The position numbers and the translations under genes were made by a program. The notes below the pieces were generated by a model. It was not told the DNA's origin. It ran no database searches and saw nothing but the letters and a program-made list of their open reading frames with translations. A stretch of DNA of 64,000 nt from NCBI GenBank assembly GCA_019753235.1, contig JAIELF010000031.1:1-64000 (forward strand). Reading direction: 5' to 3'. Of the stretch, positions 36,401 to 44,200 are shown piece by piece (position 1 is the first letter of the stretch; the number at the start of each line of letters is the position of its first letter). Source of the stretch: a bacterium (GTDB taxonomy: Bacteria; Planctomycetota; Planctomycetia; Kolteriales; Kolteriaceae).

Positions 36401-36726
36401 CCGAGATCGGGCATTTGGCGCTCGAATCTCGCACGCCTCGCTCCTCGAGCGTCGAGAAAGATACGCTTATCCTCTACTTCGGGGCCGACCGAGGCTGGGT
36501 GATTGATGTCGATTCCGAAGGTTCCGCGGTGGTGTTTGATGCTCCTTTTGGCGCCGGTTCGATCATCGAGGCTCGGCACGATCCGCAGCAGCAAGCCGAG
36601 CTCGCTCGTCTGATCCCCGAGCCTATTCGTCAGCGAGCCAAGTCTCTTTCCCCCGAGCGAATCCTCATCGAAGACTCCGTACGCGGGTTGATCTCGCAAG
36701 ATGCCGGCTTCCTCATGGATCATTGA
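33457..36726 (+). CDS. Ser/Thr protein kinase with TPR region and half CHAT-like tail
   Basis: This 1089-residue membrane kinase has an N-terminal Hanks-type domain (about 40-310): glycine loop GRGGMGSVYEA (48-58), Lys70 in VAVKVL, HRDIKPKN (162-169) and DFG (182-184), all intact. A transmembrane helix (about 375-398) puts the remaining 690 residues outside. That part starts with an acidic domain, then TPR-like helices (from about 540, as in AVARHKQGRWSEAEELYRQAI) and ends with TLILYFGADRGWVIDV, which resembles the start of CHAT (caspase-like) peptidase domains. The tail then stops at residue 1089, where CHAT domains continue to their His-Cys pair, so it has no protease centre. Kinase-TPR fusions are common in planctomycetes. 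Confidence 0.88.
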   Translation: MVSSDIPDETGPDDTDAMFPARPAHRSWSNDPLIGHRLGEYQIRRVLGRGGMGSVYEALHLHLHKPVAVKVLAPHLLDDPRAIERFRREMRAIGRLNSAYIVQALDASLTGEIHFLVMEFIDGLDADELVRRLHGIPVEDACEIVRQAALGLADAHRHELVHRDIKPKNLAVSSRGHVKILDFGLALCKSEILSTGQLTAQAAIGSYQYMAPEQFDDSHDVDIRADLYSLGCSFYHLLVGTPPFSGEKYRSLSSLMDAHRLHTPPPAHEFNGLVGPDLSAIINRLLSKQPEERIQTPDELASLLEPHAERSNLPAIVSMASASFAHPSIGTQPPKGSGGDRSTPEMAPTAVTQVNSSNRRPMSNWSHSSARRRRGWFWLAGSLGIFLTILASLSYWGYRARLEAAATRMRAERKDIALFVGNMPGLNGNWWLDETPWMLPSIRAELYDWMISSDDLHPGQSLSISVDEKDVALLRKLRKEEDTVSLSSHVRELAKQLAVYLPSGERNAFFSLEGDDPDTFDDTKIRSKFENIAQWHEPDPNQSSAIELHVQAVARHKQGRWSEAEELYRQAIDRFGKMAGEEMDPKRVDRARPSTARNEVDLGWFTIASLAMSDYGELLYAMGRFDDAALQFRLASETSGSTPREHAEFIIYNRGRESDSLRKSVDGRPQAHEALRLAAESAKNIPADHPMVAFLHERQSWLALDEWQADAAVRSFKLALSIRQKSADAGNKRASFFVYLDEQGLAMAERTQGSFSNSQKRLEDLARSVERARTEPKRLSPKQRSELEGRYLRTLEHQSDIPLFDLGEPAKACGPLELALEFAQQESLNEGKLSKKIDRIRFKLAIGLAMQGRDREASQALEQASKTTRLGMDLLYQELAQQAVAMAKKEPQASERLAKIILSIDADRADRDEIELAFLAARLFYPSIGMATDLGPKVLRRHARLVETIGRTAEDRSLLAYLRPHYDAMMETAVKLGSFPAAEIGHLALESRTPRSSSVEKDTLILYFGADRGWVIDVDSEGSAVVFDAPFGAGSIIEARHDPQQQAELARLIPEPIRQRAKSLSPERILIEDSVRGLISQDAGFLMDH

Positions 36727-36746
36727 TCAAGAGCGAAGCGACTGCT

Positions 36747-37253
36747 TCAACGAGCCGTCGAGAGATCGGTCCCTTCATTGGCCACGGATTCCATTGCGTC
36801 GCCGACCAGTTGATAGACCGTCCAGCCTTCTTTCGGACGAGCGCCCAACGAACGATAGAACTTTTGGGCCGGCTCGTTCCAGTCAAGCACGGCCCAATCC
36901 ACGCGACCCAGTCCGCGATCCCGCGAGATTCGCGTGACGGTTGAAAGCAACTTCTTTCCGATTCCCAAGCCTCGGCAGGCGGGCCTCACGAAGATGTCCT
37001 CGAGATACATCCCCGCGCGACCCAGAAAGGTTGGAAAGACCGGATAAAAGAGAGCAAAGCCGACCGACTCATCCTCCATGTCGGCCAGGATAGCTTCAAT
37101 CATCGACGGCGATTCGAAAAGCGCCTTGCCGAAATTCTCCTCCGTCAGCTTCACCGTATCGAGAAGCTTTTCGTACTCGGCCAATTCCAATAGAAGAGCA
37201 TAAAGGACAGGGAGATCTTCTGGCCGGGCCAAGCGAATCTGAAAGCGATCCAT
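36747..37253 (-). CDS. GNAT N-acetyltransferase
   Basis: This 168-residue acetyl-CoA-dependent acyltransferase starts FQIRLARPEDLPVLYALLLELAEYEKL and carries motif A (VRPACRGLGIGKKLLS) for CoA binding. DWAVLDWNEPAQKFYRSLGA is the motif B region. It looks like the diamine/spermidine or thialysine N-acetyltransferase group (SAT-like), which has this E-Y-E-K-L start and W-x-V-L-x-W-N-x-x-A-x-x-F-Y-x-x-x-G-A signature, so a polyamine or amine substrate is plausible. ATG 37253 has TAGGAGA eight bases upstream. It faces the kinase and ends 20 bases from it. Confidence 0.87.
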   Translation of the reverse strand: MDRFQIRLARPEDLPVLYALLLELAEYEKLLDTVKLTEENFGKALFESPSMIEAILADMEDESVGFALFYPVFPTFLGRAGMYLEDIFVRPACRGLGIGKKLLSTVTRISRDRGLGRVDWAVLDWNEPAQKFYRSLGARPKEGWTVYQLVGDAMESVANEGTDLSTAR

Positions 37254-37332
37254 AGATAGGTCTCCTACAGACGACAACGTCTCGATGCCCCTGATGGAAT
37301 AGAGCACATCTTCCTCGCGGAAGGTTCACGCA

Positions 37333-39063
37333 TCATGAAATCGTGATTTCTTCCACGCGCGGGATCGCCGCGAGGAGTTGGTCATCGAGCAGCAAGCAAG
37401 GATGCTTGTAGTGATCCTCGCTGACGCCACGCGTCTTGACTTGCTCAGCATCAAAGCGGGCCCAAGTTCCCGAGGGGATACGAACCAATCGAGGAGGACC
37501 GACATAAAGGTCCGACCGCTTCCCCTGATACATCGGGTTTCGTTCGATCAACCATCGATCAAGCTCACGAAGAAAGGCGCGTGCCTGATCGGCTCCTGGA
37601 AGGTCCTGCTCTTCGATAAGAATCGCGTAATAAGGTGCCGACGCAACGCGGTCGCTCGTCTCTTCTGGCCGAACCGGTAAGGCCGTGAAGCCCGCGATTG
37701 GAACGCCCAACTTGCCGACGATTTCTTCGACCCCCTTCACGAGTTGGTACTCCGAGATCTTCTCTCCCTCCATGTCCGCCACGCGCTGACCTTTGTGCAG
37801 AAATTCCAGGATGGGGGTTTCGTAGAAGAAACCGGTGCACCGCATCACATCGACAATGTTGTAACGGTACAGACCGCTTGCGGTCGTCATCAAGATGAAG
37901 TACCTCTGGCCGACTTCGAGCTCGTGTGCTTCGAGAATGGTGGGACTGGGAGAGTGGATTTCTGCTTCGGGAATGAATTCGTAGTAGTGACTGGCAATCT
38001 CCAAAACACCCGCGGGAGTATCGTCATCAATCGGGATCGTAAAGCGTCCTTCGCTGCAGAGTAAACCGATATCTCGCTTCGCGACCTGTCCATAGTAAAG
38101 AGGAATGTGCTGGGCATAAGTCCCCACCGTTCCCCCCAACCAACACGCCACCAGTTCCAGATTCCAGAAATCCTTGGGGTAAAGCCTCCCGGTCTTCTCG
38201 ACGATACTCGCTAACTCGCGAGCACGTTCGGGACGGGGCTTTCCTTGCTTGCGAAGAATCTCCTGTCGAACGGGCTCGGGAATCGCGAAATCGGGCGAGA
38301 TCGTTCCATCGGCAATGTCGCGAATGAGAGTTTCCTTCCATCGGTCGGCCAACTTTGCGAAGTTGACGACCGTGGCTGGCGTCGCCGTCAAAAAGAGGCC
38401 GGCCGGCTCCGGAACGCTTGACCGAAGCGATGCATAGTATTTCGCGTCAACATCGTCGATTTCGAAAATAGATGCGGGGATAACGTACATCATTCGCACA
38501 AGCGGATGCTGCAACCGCGCCGACAATCCACTCGCCATCCCACATGGTAAGTCCGTCGGCGTTCGTCTCATGTCCCAGTTGCCGGCAATCCCCGCCAGCT
38601 TCGAATAAAAGAGTGGATGATGATCGGTGAAAGCTCGAACGCCCCAAACCATCCACCCTTGCCGATACTCTTGAAACCACGTGGACGTGACAGGAATAAG
38701 CTTCGGGATGTCGGTCGTCCCGCTGGTCAGCGTGTACATCAGAATCTTCTCACCGCGAGGAAACATCGCTTCGATGTCCCCTTCGGTTACCCTCTTAACG
38801 TACGGGTGATAGTAGTCATAAGTCGCGATTGGTATCTGCCGACGAAAGTCGTTGAGACTTTTGATCTGGCTGAAATGATGGTCCCGGCCGAACTGGCTGC
38901 CGGCACAGTGCCTGATCTTTCGAAACAGCGTGGCGTGTTGCGTCGAGCGAACCTGCTGACACATTCGCTCAAACTGTTTGAACTTCTTTTCGATCTGAGG
39001 AACAATCACCTTGCCGGCCATGGCTCGTAGAAACGAGACGATTCCGCTCATCCAGTCCCCCAT
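37333..39063 (-). CDS. GH3 auxin-responsive-type acyl-adenylate enzyme
   Basis: This 576-residue protein of the GH3 family joins an amino acid to a carboxylic acid through an acyl-adenylate. The nucleotide motif is TLTSGTTDIPKLIPVT. Later motifs GLYRYNIVDVMRCTGFFYETPILEFLHKG and EGEKISEYQ match the family's ATP and hinge regions. In plants the substrates are indole-3-acetate and jasmonate; in planctomycetes and other bacteria GH3 homologues are widespread but mostly unassigned. The first residues seem to be a membrane-associated or amphipathic segment. ATG 39063 (MGDWMSGIV) is preferred to the longer frame from 39231, whose extra 56 residues look non-conserved. There is no obvious partner gene. 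Confidence 0.85.
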   Translation of the reverse strand: MGDWMSGIVSFLRAMAGKVIVPQIEKKFKQFERMCQQVRSTQHATLFRKIRHCAGSQFGRDHHFSQIKSLNDFRRQIPIATYDYYHPYVKRVTEGDIEAMFPRGEKILMYTLTSGTTDIPKLIPVTSTWFQEYRQGWMVWGVRAFTDHHPLFYSKLAGIAGNWDMRRTPTDLPCGMASGLSARLQHPLVRMMYVIPASIFEIDDVDAKYYASLRSSVPEPAGLFLTATPATVVNFAKLADRWKETLIRDIADGTISPDFAIPEPVRQEILRKQGKPRPERARELASIVEKTGRLYPKDFWNLELVACWLGGTVGTYAQHIPLYYGQVAKRDIGLLCSEGRFTIPIDDDTPAGVLEIASHYYEFIPEAEIHSPSPTILEAHELEVGQRYFILMTTASGLYRYNIVDVMRCTGFFYETPILEFLHKGQRVADMEGEKISEYQLVKGVEEIVGKLGVPIAGFTALPVRPEETSDRVASAPYYAILIEEQDLPGADQARAFLRELDRWLIERNPMYQGKRSDLYVGPPRLVRIPSGTWARFDAEQVKTRGVSEDHYKHPCLLLDDQLLAAIPRVEEITIS

Positions 39064-39585
39064 CCCCTTCCATCCGCCGGCAAGCCTCGGTTCGGCAACA
39101 GGCCCGGCAATTGGCCCCGTCCCTAACTTATAGACACTCCCTCGGCCAAGCGCGCCACCCTCTCCGCATTCAGACAAGGGATCATCGTAATCTATCGCTT
39201 CCTGAAAAAAATTCGTGGCGCATGGTACCAACTCTCGACATCTTCGTCGCGTTCGTCTTTATTCACCCATGTTGGAAGAGGAATCCATGACGCTCCGTCC
39301 GTAACCAAGAACCTTGTCACTGTTTCACTCCAATTCAAAGCCACTCCCCCCATTCCAGGGCAACTTCTGTTGCCTGGAGAAATCGTCTCCTTCGGTAGGA
39401 TCTTTGGTACTACCGGTCGACCCACACTAGACTAACGGAGAAGTATGCGAGAGCGGCATCGACTTGTGACGCGTGCCTACTCCTCATGAGAACGGTACGA
39501 TGGCAGCCAACTTTCGTTCGTCGGCGGGGCAGAATGGGTTTCGACACGCATCACGGCCTGAACGCGAATTGAGGTATCTTCGAGC
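39064..39585. other. Gene-free region between GH3 and the ThrE-type exporter
   Basis: These 522 bases lie between divergent genes. A 9-bp stem-loop with one bulged G occurs at 39355-39377 (CCAGGGCAAC TTCT GTTGCCTGG). A weak 77-codon minus-strand frame (39192-39425) shows no protein-like pattern. I see no RNA gene here. Confidence 0.5.
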
Positions 39586-40878
39586 ATGAACAATCAACGG
39601 CAGAGCGTCGACACCTCGCTGTTGCTTGAGTTCATGTTGCGGATGGGCCAAGCCTATCTTGCGTGTGGTGAGCAGACGGCAAAAGTAGAGTTGACGCTTC
39701 GCCGAGTCGCGACTGCCTATGGCATCCGACGATCGCGCGTGGTTGCGTTTCCTACCGTTGTTTACGTCAGCATTCATGACGGTGACAAGGAGCATGTCAC
39801 GTTTGTCGAGGGTCCGACGCAATCGCTTCGCCTCGACCAGATCGCTGACATTTACACGCTCGGCGAACAAGCGGTACGTGGATCGATTCCCCTTGAAGAT
39901 GGACAAAGACAGTTCGCGAAGATTCTCCGAACAAAATCTCGGTTCGGCATCGCCGGTGACGTGCTAGGCAACATCCTTTTATCGGTCGGCGTGACGATGT
40001 TGCTTGGGCCGACGGCGAAAAACATCGGCGCCGCCGCCGTGCTTGGCGCGGTCGTCGGTCTCTTGAAGGGGCTCGATCGTCGCCGGCAAGTGCTTTCGGT
40101 GATGTTGCCCGTCGTCGCTGCCGCGATGGTCTCCACCTTAGTGTTTCTCGCCATCAAGCAAGGACTACCCATCGATCCCGTTCACGTTCTGGTTCCACCT
40201 CTGATTGCGTTCCTCCCAGGAGCGATGCTGACCCTTGGGATGGTGGAACTCGCGTACGGCGACATGGTGAGTGGATCGAGCCGGCTTATCACCGGCTTTG
40301 TTCAACTTGGGTTGCTGGCCTTGGGACTCGTTGCGGGTGCGATAGCTGTTGGCTACTCTCCCGCGAATGTTGTCGAAGCCGACCTACAAGCAATTGATTC
40401 CAGCACATGGATACCCTGGGCGGGAGTTGTCGTGTTTGGAATGGGGGCGTATCTGTATTTTTCTGCGCCGAGGAAGTCGTTCTTCTGGATGTTGTTCGTC
40501 CTACTTGTGACGTTCGGAACTCAGCACCTCGCATCGGGGGTGTTCGGAAGTGCGGGGAGCGGGTTCTTCGGAATGCTCGTTGCTACGCCGCTTGCATATC
40601 TGATTCAATTGCGATTCCACGGACCGCCGGCGATGGTGACGTTTTTGCCCAGTTTCTGGCTCCTTGTGCCGGGATCGCTCGGGCTCGTGAGCGTTACGCA
40701 GATGCTGAGCGATCGCGACAAGGGGATCGACGGAATCGTTACCGCTCTCTTCGTCTTTATGTCCATCGCCTTGGGAACGCTCGTCGGAGCCTCACTCTAC
40801 AAATGGCTCACCGAAACATTCGGCTGGTGGCAATTGCAACTCGGTCGAGTCGGACGATACTTTCGACCCAAAGACTAA
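39586..40878 (+). CDS. Threonine/serine exporter family protein (ThrE-like)
   Basis: This 430-residue membrane protein combines both halves of the ThrE exporter family. The N-terminal DUF1212 part (residues about 10-270) begins LEFMLRMGQAYLACGEQTAKVE and holds the first set of helices with FPTVVYVSIH and the Leu-Gly-rich PGAMLTLGMVELAYGDMVSG. The C-terminal part (about 290-430) has four more helices, ending GTLVGASLYKWL. About ten membrane segments are visible. It would export small hydroxy amino acids or related metabolites. In many bacteria the two halves are separate genes; here they are one protein. It stands alone. Confidence 0.83.
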   Translation: MNNQRQSVDTSLLLEFMLRMGQAYLACGEQTAKVELTLRRVATAYGIRRSRVVAFPTVVYVSIHDGDKEHVTFVEGPTQSLRLDQIADIYTLGEQAVRGSIPLEDGQRQFAKILRTKSRFGIAGDVLGNILLSVGVTMLLGPTAKNIGAAAVLGAVVGLLKGLDRRRQVLSVMLPVVAAAMVSTLVFLAIKQGLPIDPVHVLVPPLIAFLPGAMLTLGMVELAYGDMVSGSSRLITGFVQLGLLALGLVAGAIAVGYSPANVVEADLQAIDSSTWIPWAGVVVFGMGAYLYFSAPRKSFFWMLFVLLVTFGTQHLASGVFGSAGSGFFGMLVATPLAYLIQLRFHGPPAMVTFLPSFWLLVPGSLGLVSVTQMLSDRDKGIDGIVTALFVFMSIALGTLVGASLYKWLTETFGWWQLQLGRVGRYFRPKD

Positions 40879-41271
40879 AGCGTTGCCACGACCGCTCGCG
40901 TCGATCGTCGCTCCGCCCGTTCGGCATGCCAAAGGCCCAAGGCAGAGTGCTGCGGACCCGCTTCGCCAAAGGCTCCGAATGACTCGCCTGCCGGTCGGCC
41001 GTGAGGCCGATCCCGCGTCATCCTTGACGTCAACCGTGACCATAACTCCCTTTTTTAAATCGTACTTACAGCGACATTGCTCGCCGATCACTTGCTTTTC
41101 TTCTTCCGTCCACCGGAAAACCAAAATAGCCAATTAAGGATTGAAACGGGGTGATCCGAGGTTATCCTAAACCTATTGAGAAACTCTCAATAGGTTGATT
41201 GACGGTCACTCGACGAAATGTCCAGACGATCGGTTGCCAAGGTGGGGTGATCGAACGGCCGGGAGGCGGAG
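40879..41271. other. Intergenic region before R2lox with a repeat-like GC block
   Basis: These 393 bases hold a GC-rich block (about 40895-41030) containing GGCATGCC and CCAAAGGCCCAAGG. It reads open on the minus strand but has no protein-like pattern and could be a dispersed repeat. The promoter and palindrome of the next gene follow (41141-41196). Confidence 0.5.
41141..41196 (+). promoter_or_regulatory. Promoter with overlapping 12-bp palindrome upstream of R2lox
   Basis: TTGAAA (41141-41146) and TATCCT (41163-41168) are spaced by 16 bases. Immediately after lies a perfect 12-bp inverted repeat, AACCTATTGAGA (41170-41181) and TCTCAATAGGTT (41185-41196), with a 3-base AAC gap. A repressor bound there would cover the start site near 41175. 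The same repeat could form a hairpin in the leader RNA. R2lox starts about 76 bases further on. Confidence 0.6.
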
Positions 41272-42189
41272 ATGATGATGATTCGGGAGGGATTTCAAAC
41301 GACATCGGCGCGAGGCCTGCGTCCATCTCACCCAGCGATGCGGCTCTGGCGAAAGGCCAAGAAGCTCGGTACTTGGGATCCGGCCGACATTGACTTCTCG
41401 GCCGATCGCCATGATTGGCTCAAGATGAATGATCGCGAGCGAGATCTTCTGCTGCGTCTGACGACGATTTTCCAGTCGGGCGAAGAAGCGGTGACGCTGG
41501 ACCTTCTTCCTTTGATCAACGTGATCGCCCTTGAGGGTCGGCTCGAAGAGGAGATGTACCTGACGTCGTTCCTTTTTGAAGAAGCCAAGCATGTGGATGG
41601 CTTCCGCCGATTTCTCGACGAAGTCTGTCATGCTCACGAGGATCTCTCGCGATTCGAGACACCCAGCTACGCGAAGATTTTTCACGACGAGTTACCGAGA
41701 TCGCTCGGCCGACTTCGGGATGACCCGAGTGCCGAGGCCCAGGCCGAGGCGAGTGTCACTTACAACCTCGTCGTCGAAGGGATTTTGGCCGAGACTGGCT
41801 ATCACGGCTACTACACGGTTTTGGAAGAACGCAACCTGATGCCCGGGATGCGACAGATGGTCTCTTATTTGAAACGGGACGAGTCGCGTCACATTGCTTA
41901 TGGCGTGTTTCTGCTTTCGCGGTTGGTTGCCGAGCACGGCGAGGGAGTATGGCAAGTGATCGAATCCCGGATCAACGAATTGTTGCAGCCGGCCCTTTCG
42001 ATTATCTTCGAAGCATTCGCCTGTTACGGGGACGATGTCCCGTTTGGTCTGACCGTCGATCAATTCTCGACCTTTGCGATGAGTCAGTTCCAACATCGGC
42101 TTGAAAGAATGATGAGGGCCCGCTCGCAGACATTGGAAGAGATTTTGGAAACAGAAGTGGAATCTGAAGGAGTCCTGGTCGAAGTGTAA
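41272..42189 (+). CDS. R2-like ligand-binding oxidase (R2lox)
   Basis: This 305-residue ferritin-like protein is related to ribonucleotide reductase R2 and to M. tuberculosis Rv0233. The metal ligands line up: Glu71, Glu104, His107, Glu169, Glu204, His207 (in GEEAVT, EEAKH, EGILAE and DESRH). Val74 and Tyr164 are at the spacing of the Val-Tyr ether cross-link of R2lox proteins, three after Glu71 and five before Glu169. That pair separates it from class Ib/c R2. R2lox proteins carry a Mn/Fe centre and bind a long-chain ligand; their physiological reaction is not known. SD GGGAGG precedes an ATG ATG ATG run, so the exact start is ambiguous. Confidence 0.93.
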   Translation: MMMIREGFQTTSARGLRPSHPAMRLWRKAKKLGTWDPADIDFSADRHDWLKMNDRERDLLLRLTTIFQSGEEAVTLDLLPLINVIALEGRLEEEMYLTSFLFEEAKHVDGFRRFLDEVCHAHEDLSRFETPSYAKIFHDELPRSLGRLRDDPSAEAQAEASVTYNLVVEGILAETGYHGYYTVLEERNLMPGMRQMVSYLKRDESRHIAYGVFLLSRLVAEHGEGVWQVIESRINELLQPALSIIFEAFACYGDDVPFGLTVDQFSTFAMSQFQHRLERMMRARSQTLEEILETEVESEGVLVEV

Positions 42190-42232
42190 TCGGCCGAAAG
42201 CCTTCGTTCCTGAAGCCACTCCTCGTTCCCGG

Positions 42233-42261
42233 CATCGACCTCCCCCCTTTGTTCGTCGATG
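42233..42261. terminator. Possible bidirectional terminator
   Basis: CATCGAC (42233-42239) pairs with GTCGATG (42255-42261) across a 15-base loop between two convergent genes. The loop itself is C-rich and part of it could pair instead with the downstream G-run. This is a weak call. Confidence 0.3.
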
Positions 42262-42298
42262 TCGGGGGCGCGGCTCGCTCCTGAGAAGAGAGAGTTCG

Positions 42299-43099
42299 TC
42301 AACCCGTGATCCACTGGTTGAGGAACTCTCCATGAACAAGGACGCCCCCCAAGTGCCCCGCCGCCCCGGCCGCGGCTGCTGCGAGCAAAAGAACAAGCCG
42401 ATAAGCCCATTGGCTCGTGCCTGATTTCGTTCTGATGGCCAGTTCGCGAAGTAGCAATGCTGTGAGACTGATTCCAACGGTCGCGAGACCAGCAGTCCGG
42501 TGATCGGAAAGGTCTTCGCTGAGAGAAGCGGTCATCTCGCTGATCAGCAGCAGCCCCAAACCCGCCGCCACTGCCGCAGAGATCACGGTCAAAAACAACA
42601 GGCCATGCACCCAGTCGCGACGGATCGGCCAGCCGAACATCCACCCGAGTGCCTCGAATAAGACAACGACATTGACGAGCGCGATCGGAAAATGGACGAA
42701 CGAAAAATGGAACATGCCGATCGACTGGGTCTGCGACCAAAGGACGGCCGTCTGCTCGGTAAGGTACTTCACCATCTTCTCTTTGTCACCGGCCGACCAT
42801 GGCTCGCTGATGTACTGATCCGCCAATGCAATCTTTTCCATCCGATCAATATTGTCCTTCCAGCCGGCATGTGAATAACGTTTGCCGAACACCCAGCCGA
42901 CATTGTGATCCGGATACTTTGGGTTGTCCGACCGATGGCACTGCATGCAATTCTCTTTCACCAACTCCTCTCCCGATCGCGTCGAAGTCGACGATGCTTT
43001 TGCCGCGCCATCGGTCGGCTCTTCACTTCGAAGTAGCGAGACGTCCGCGGTCAAAAGACAAAACGTGCAGACTAGCCGAACCAAGAGACCCACCCGCAT
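42299..43099 (-). CDS. Cytochrome c domain fused to DUF2231 membrane domain
   Basis: This 266-residue exported protein has a signal segment (about 1-22), then a single-haem cytochrome c region with Cys-Met-Gln-Cys-His in LVKENCMQCHRSD, then a four-helix DUF2231-type membrane domain. The histidine motifs HFSFVHFPIALV, DHRTAGLA and the final HLGGVLVHGEF are typical of DUF2231, which is thought to bind haem b. So it may pass electrons between quinol and a periplasmic c-type haem. ATG 43099 has GAGG eight bases upstream; a second ATG at 43105 is too close to that site. It is convergent with R2lox. Confidence 0.82.
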   Translation of the reverse strand: MRVGLLVRLVCTFCLLTADVSLLRSEEPTDGAAKASSTSTRSGEELVKENCMQCHRSDNPKYPDHNVGWVFGKRYSHAGWKDNIDRMEKIALADQYISEPWSAGDKEKMVKYLTEQTAVLWSQTQSIGMFHFSFVHFPIALVNVVVLFEALGWMFGWPIRRDWVHGLLFLTVISAAVAAGLGLLLISEMTASLSEDLSDHRTAGLATVGISLTALLLRELAIRTKSGTSQWAYRLVLLLAAAAAGAAGHLGGVLVHGEFLNQWITG

Positions 43100-43313
43100 A
43101 ATCATCCCCTCGCTTTTCTTGATCGCCTTTGCCCCATGATGACCCACCGCGGCGAGTCAGGGCAGGTAGAGCAACCGACTGCGACAATTTCTACCGATCG
43201 GCGCTTCGCATCAAAGTAGAACCGGTTCCAGCGTTCACGAGGAAATCCTTGATCAAGCATGAAGGGGACAACTTTGCGAGCAAGTTCGGTCGCCTGCGGA
43301 AGGAGGTCGTAGA

Positions 43314-44126
43314 ATGAAGACTGCTTTGGTGCGAAATAACTCTGCCGTCGTGGGGGCGGCCATGAACACGAAGTCATCGCTTCCTGCTTCCTCGGACGAA
43401 TCGCCGGTATCCCTTGATGCAGGGGTCGGCGTCTTCGAAGCGCGTCAGTTGACGAAGACCTATCACATGGGAGAGGTCGATGTCTCGGCATTGCGTGGGA
43501 TCGACCTGGATCTCTTCGAAGGAGAGTTCAGCGTTTTGCTCGGCCCTTCGGGAAGCGGAAAGTCGACCCTACTCAACATTCTGGGCGGCCTCGACATCCC
43601 CAGTAGTGGCACGATTCGCTTTCAAGATAAGTATCTGACCGACTACACCGACGATCAACTGACACAGTACCGTCGCCAACATGTCGGCTTTGTTTTTCAG
43701 TTTTACAATCTGATCCCCAGCTTGACGGCATCAGAGAATGTTGCGCTCGTGACCGAGATCTCGACCAATCCCATGAAGCCCCGAGAGGCTCTGGAAATGG
43801 TCGGGCTCAGCCATCGGCTCGACCATTTTCCCTCGCAAATGTCAGGCGGAGAACAACAGCGTGTCGCCATCGCCCGCGCCATCGCGAAGAGGCCCGATGT
43901 TCTCCTTTGTGATGAGCCGACCGGCGCTTTGGATTTCGAGACTGGTGTTCTTGTGCTCGAAGTGATCGAGCGAATCAATCAAGAGCTTGGGACGACCACG
44001 GCTGTCATCACACATAACGCGGGGATCTCCGCCATGGCCGACCGCGTCATCTCTATTGCCGATGGAAGAATCGCCCATCTCCATGTCAACGAGACGAAGT
44101 CGCGTCCGCGAGACCTCTCGTGGTGA
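43314..44126 (+). CDS. ABC exporter ATP-binding protein (MacB/LolD type)
   Basis: This 270-residue ATPase of the lipoprotein/macrolide exporter subfamily has Walker [11 protein letters not shown]-loop [13 protein letters not shown], signature [15 protein letters not shown], Walker [10 protein letters not shown] and the H-loop VITHN. The first 40 residues before [14 protein letters not shown] are not conserved. The start is firm: a near-perfect AAGGAGGT (43300-43307) lies six bases before ATG 43314. It is the first of three genes (ATPase, permease 44201, adaptor 46569) for a second export system. Confidence 0.92.
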   Translation: MKTALVRNNSAVVGAAMNTKSSLPASSDESPVSLDAGVGVFEARQLTKTYHMGEVDVSALRGIDLDLFEGEFSVLLGPSGSGKSTLLNILGGLDIPSSGTIRFQDKYLTDYTDDQLTQYRRQHVGFVFQFYNLIPSLTASENVALVTEISTNPMKPREALEMVGLSHRLDHFPSQMSGGEQQRVAIARAIAKRPDVLLCDEPTGALDFETGVLVLEVIERINQELGTTTAVITHNAGISAMADRVISIADGRIAHLHVNETKSRPRDLSW

Positions 44127-44200
44127 ATTCGATGTTGGCTTGATGTAGTCGGCTCGCTTCGATGACGAAGTGCCGTTCGTGAAAGGGTGAGGGCCGCTCG

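Noticed and set aside
39192..39425. 77-codon minus frame before GH3
   Set aside because: It overlaps the extended upstream part of the GH3 frame and has no protein-like pattern.
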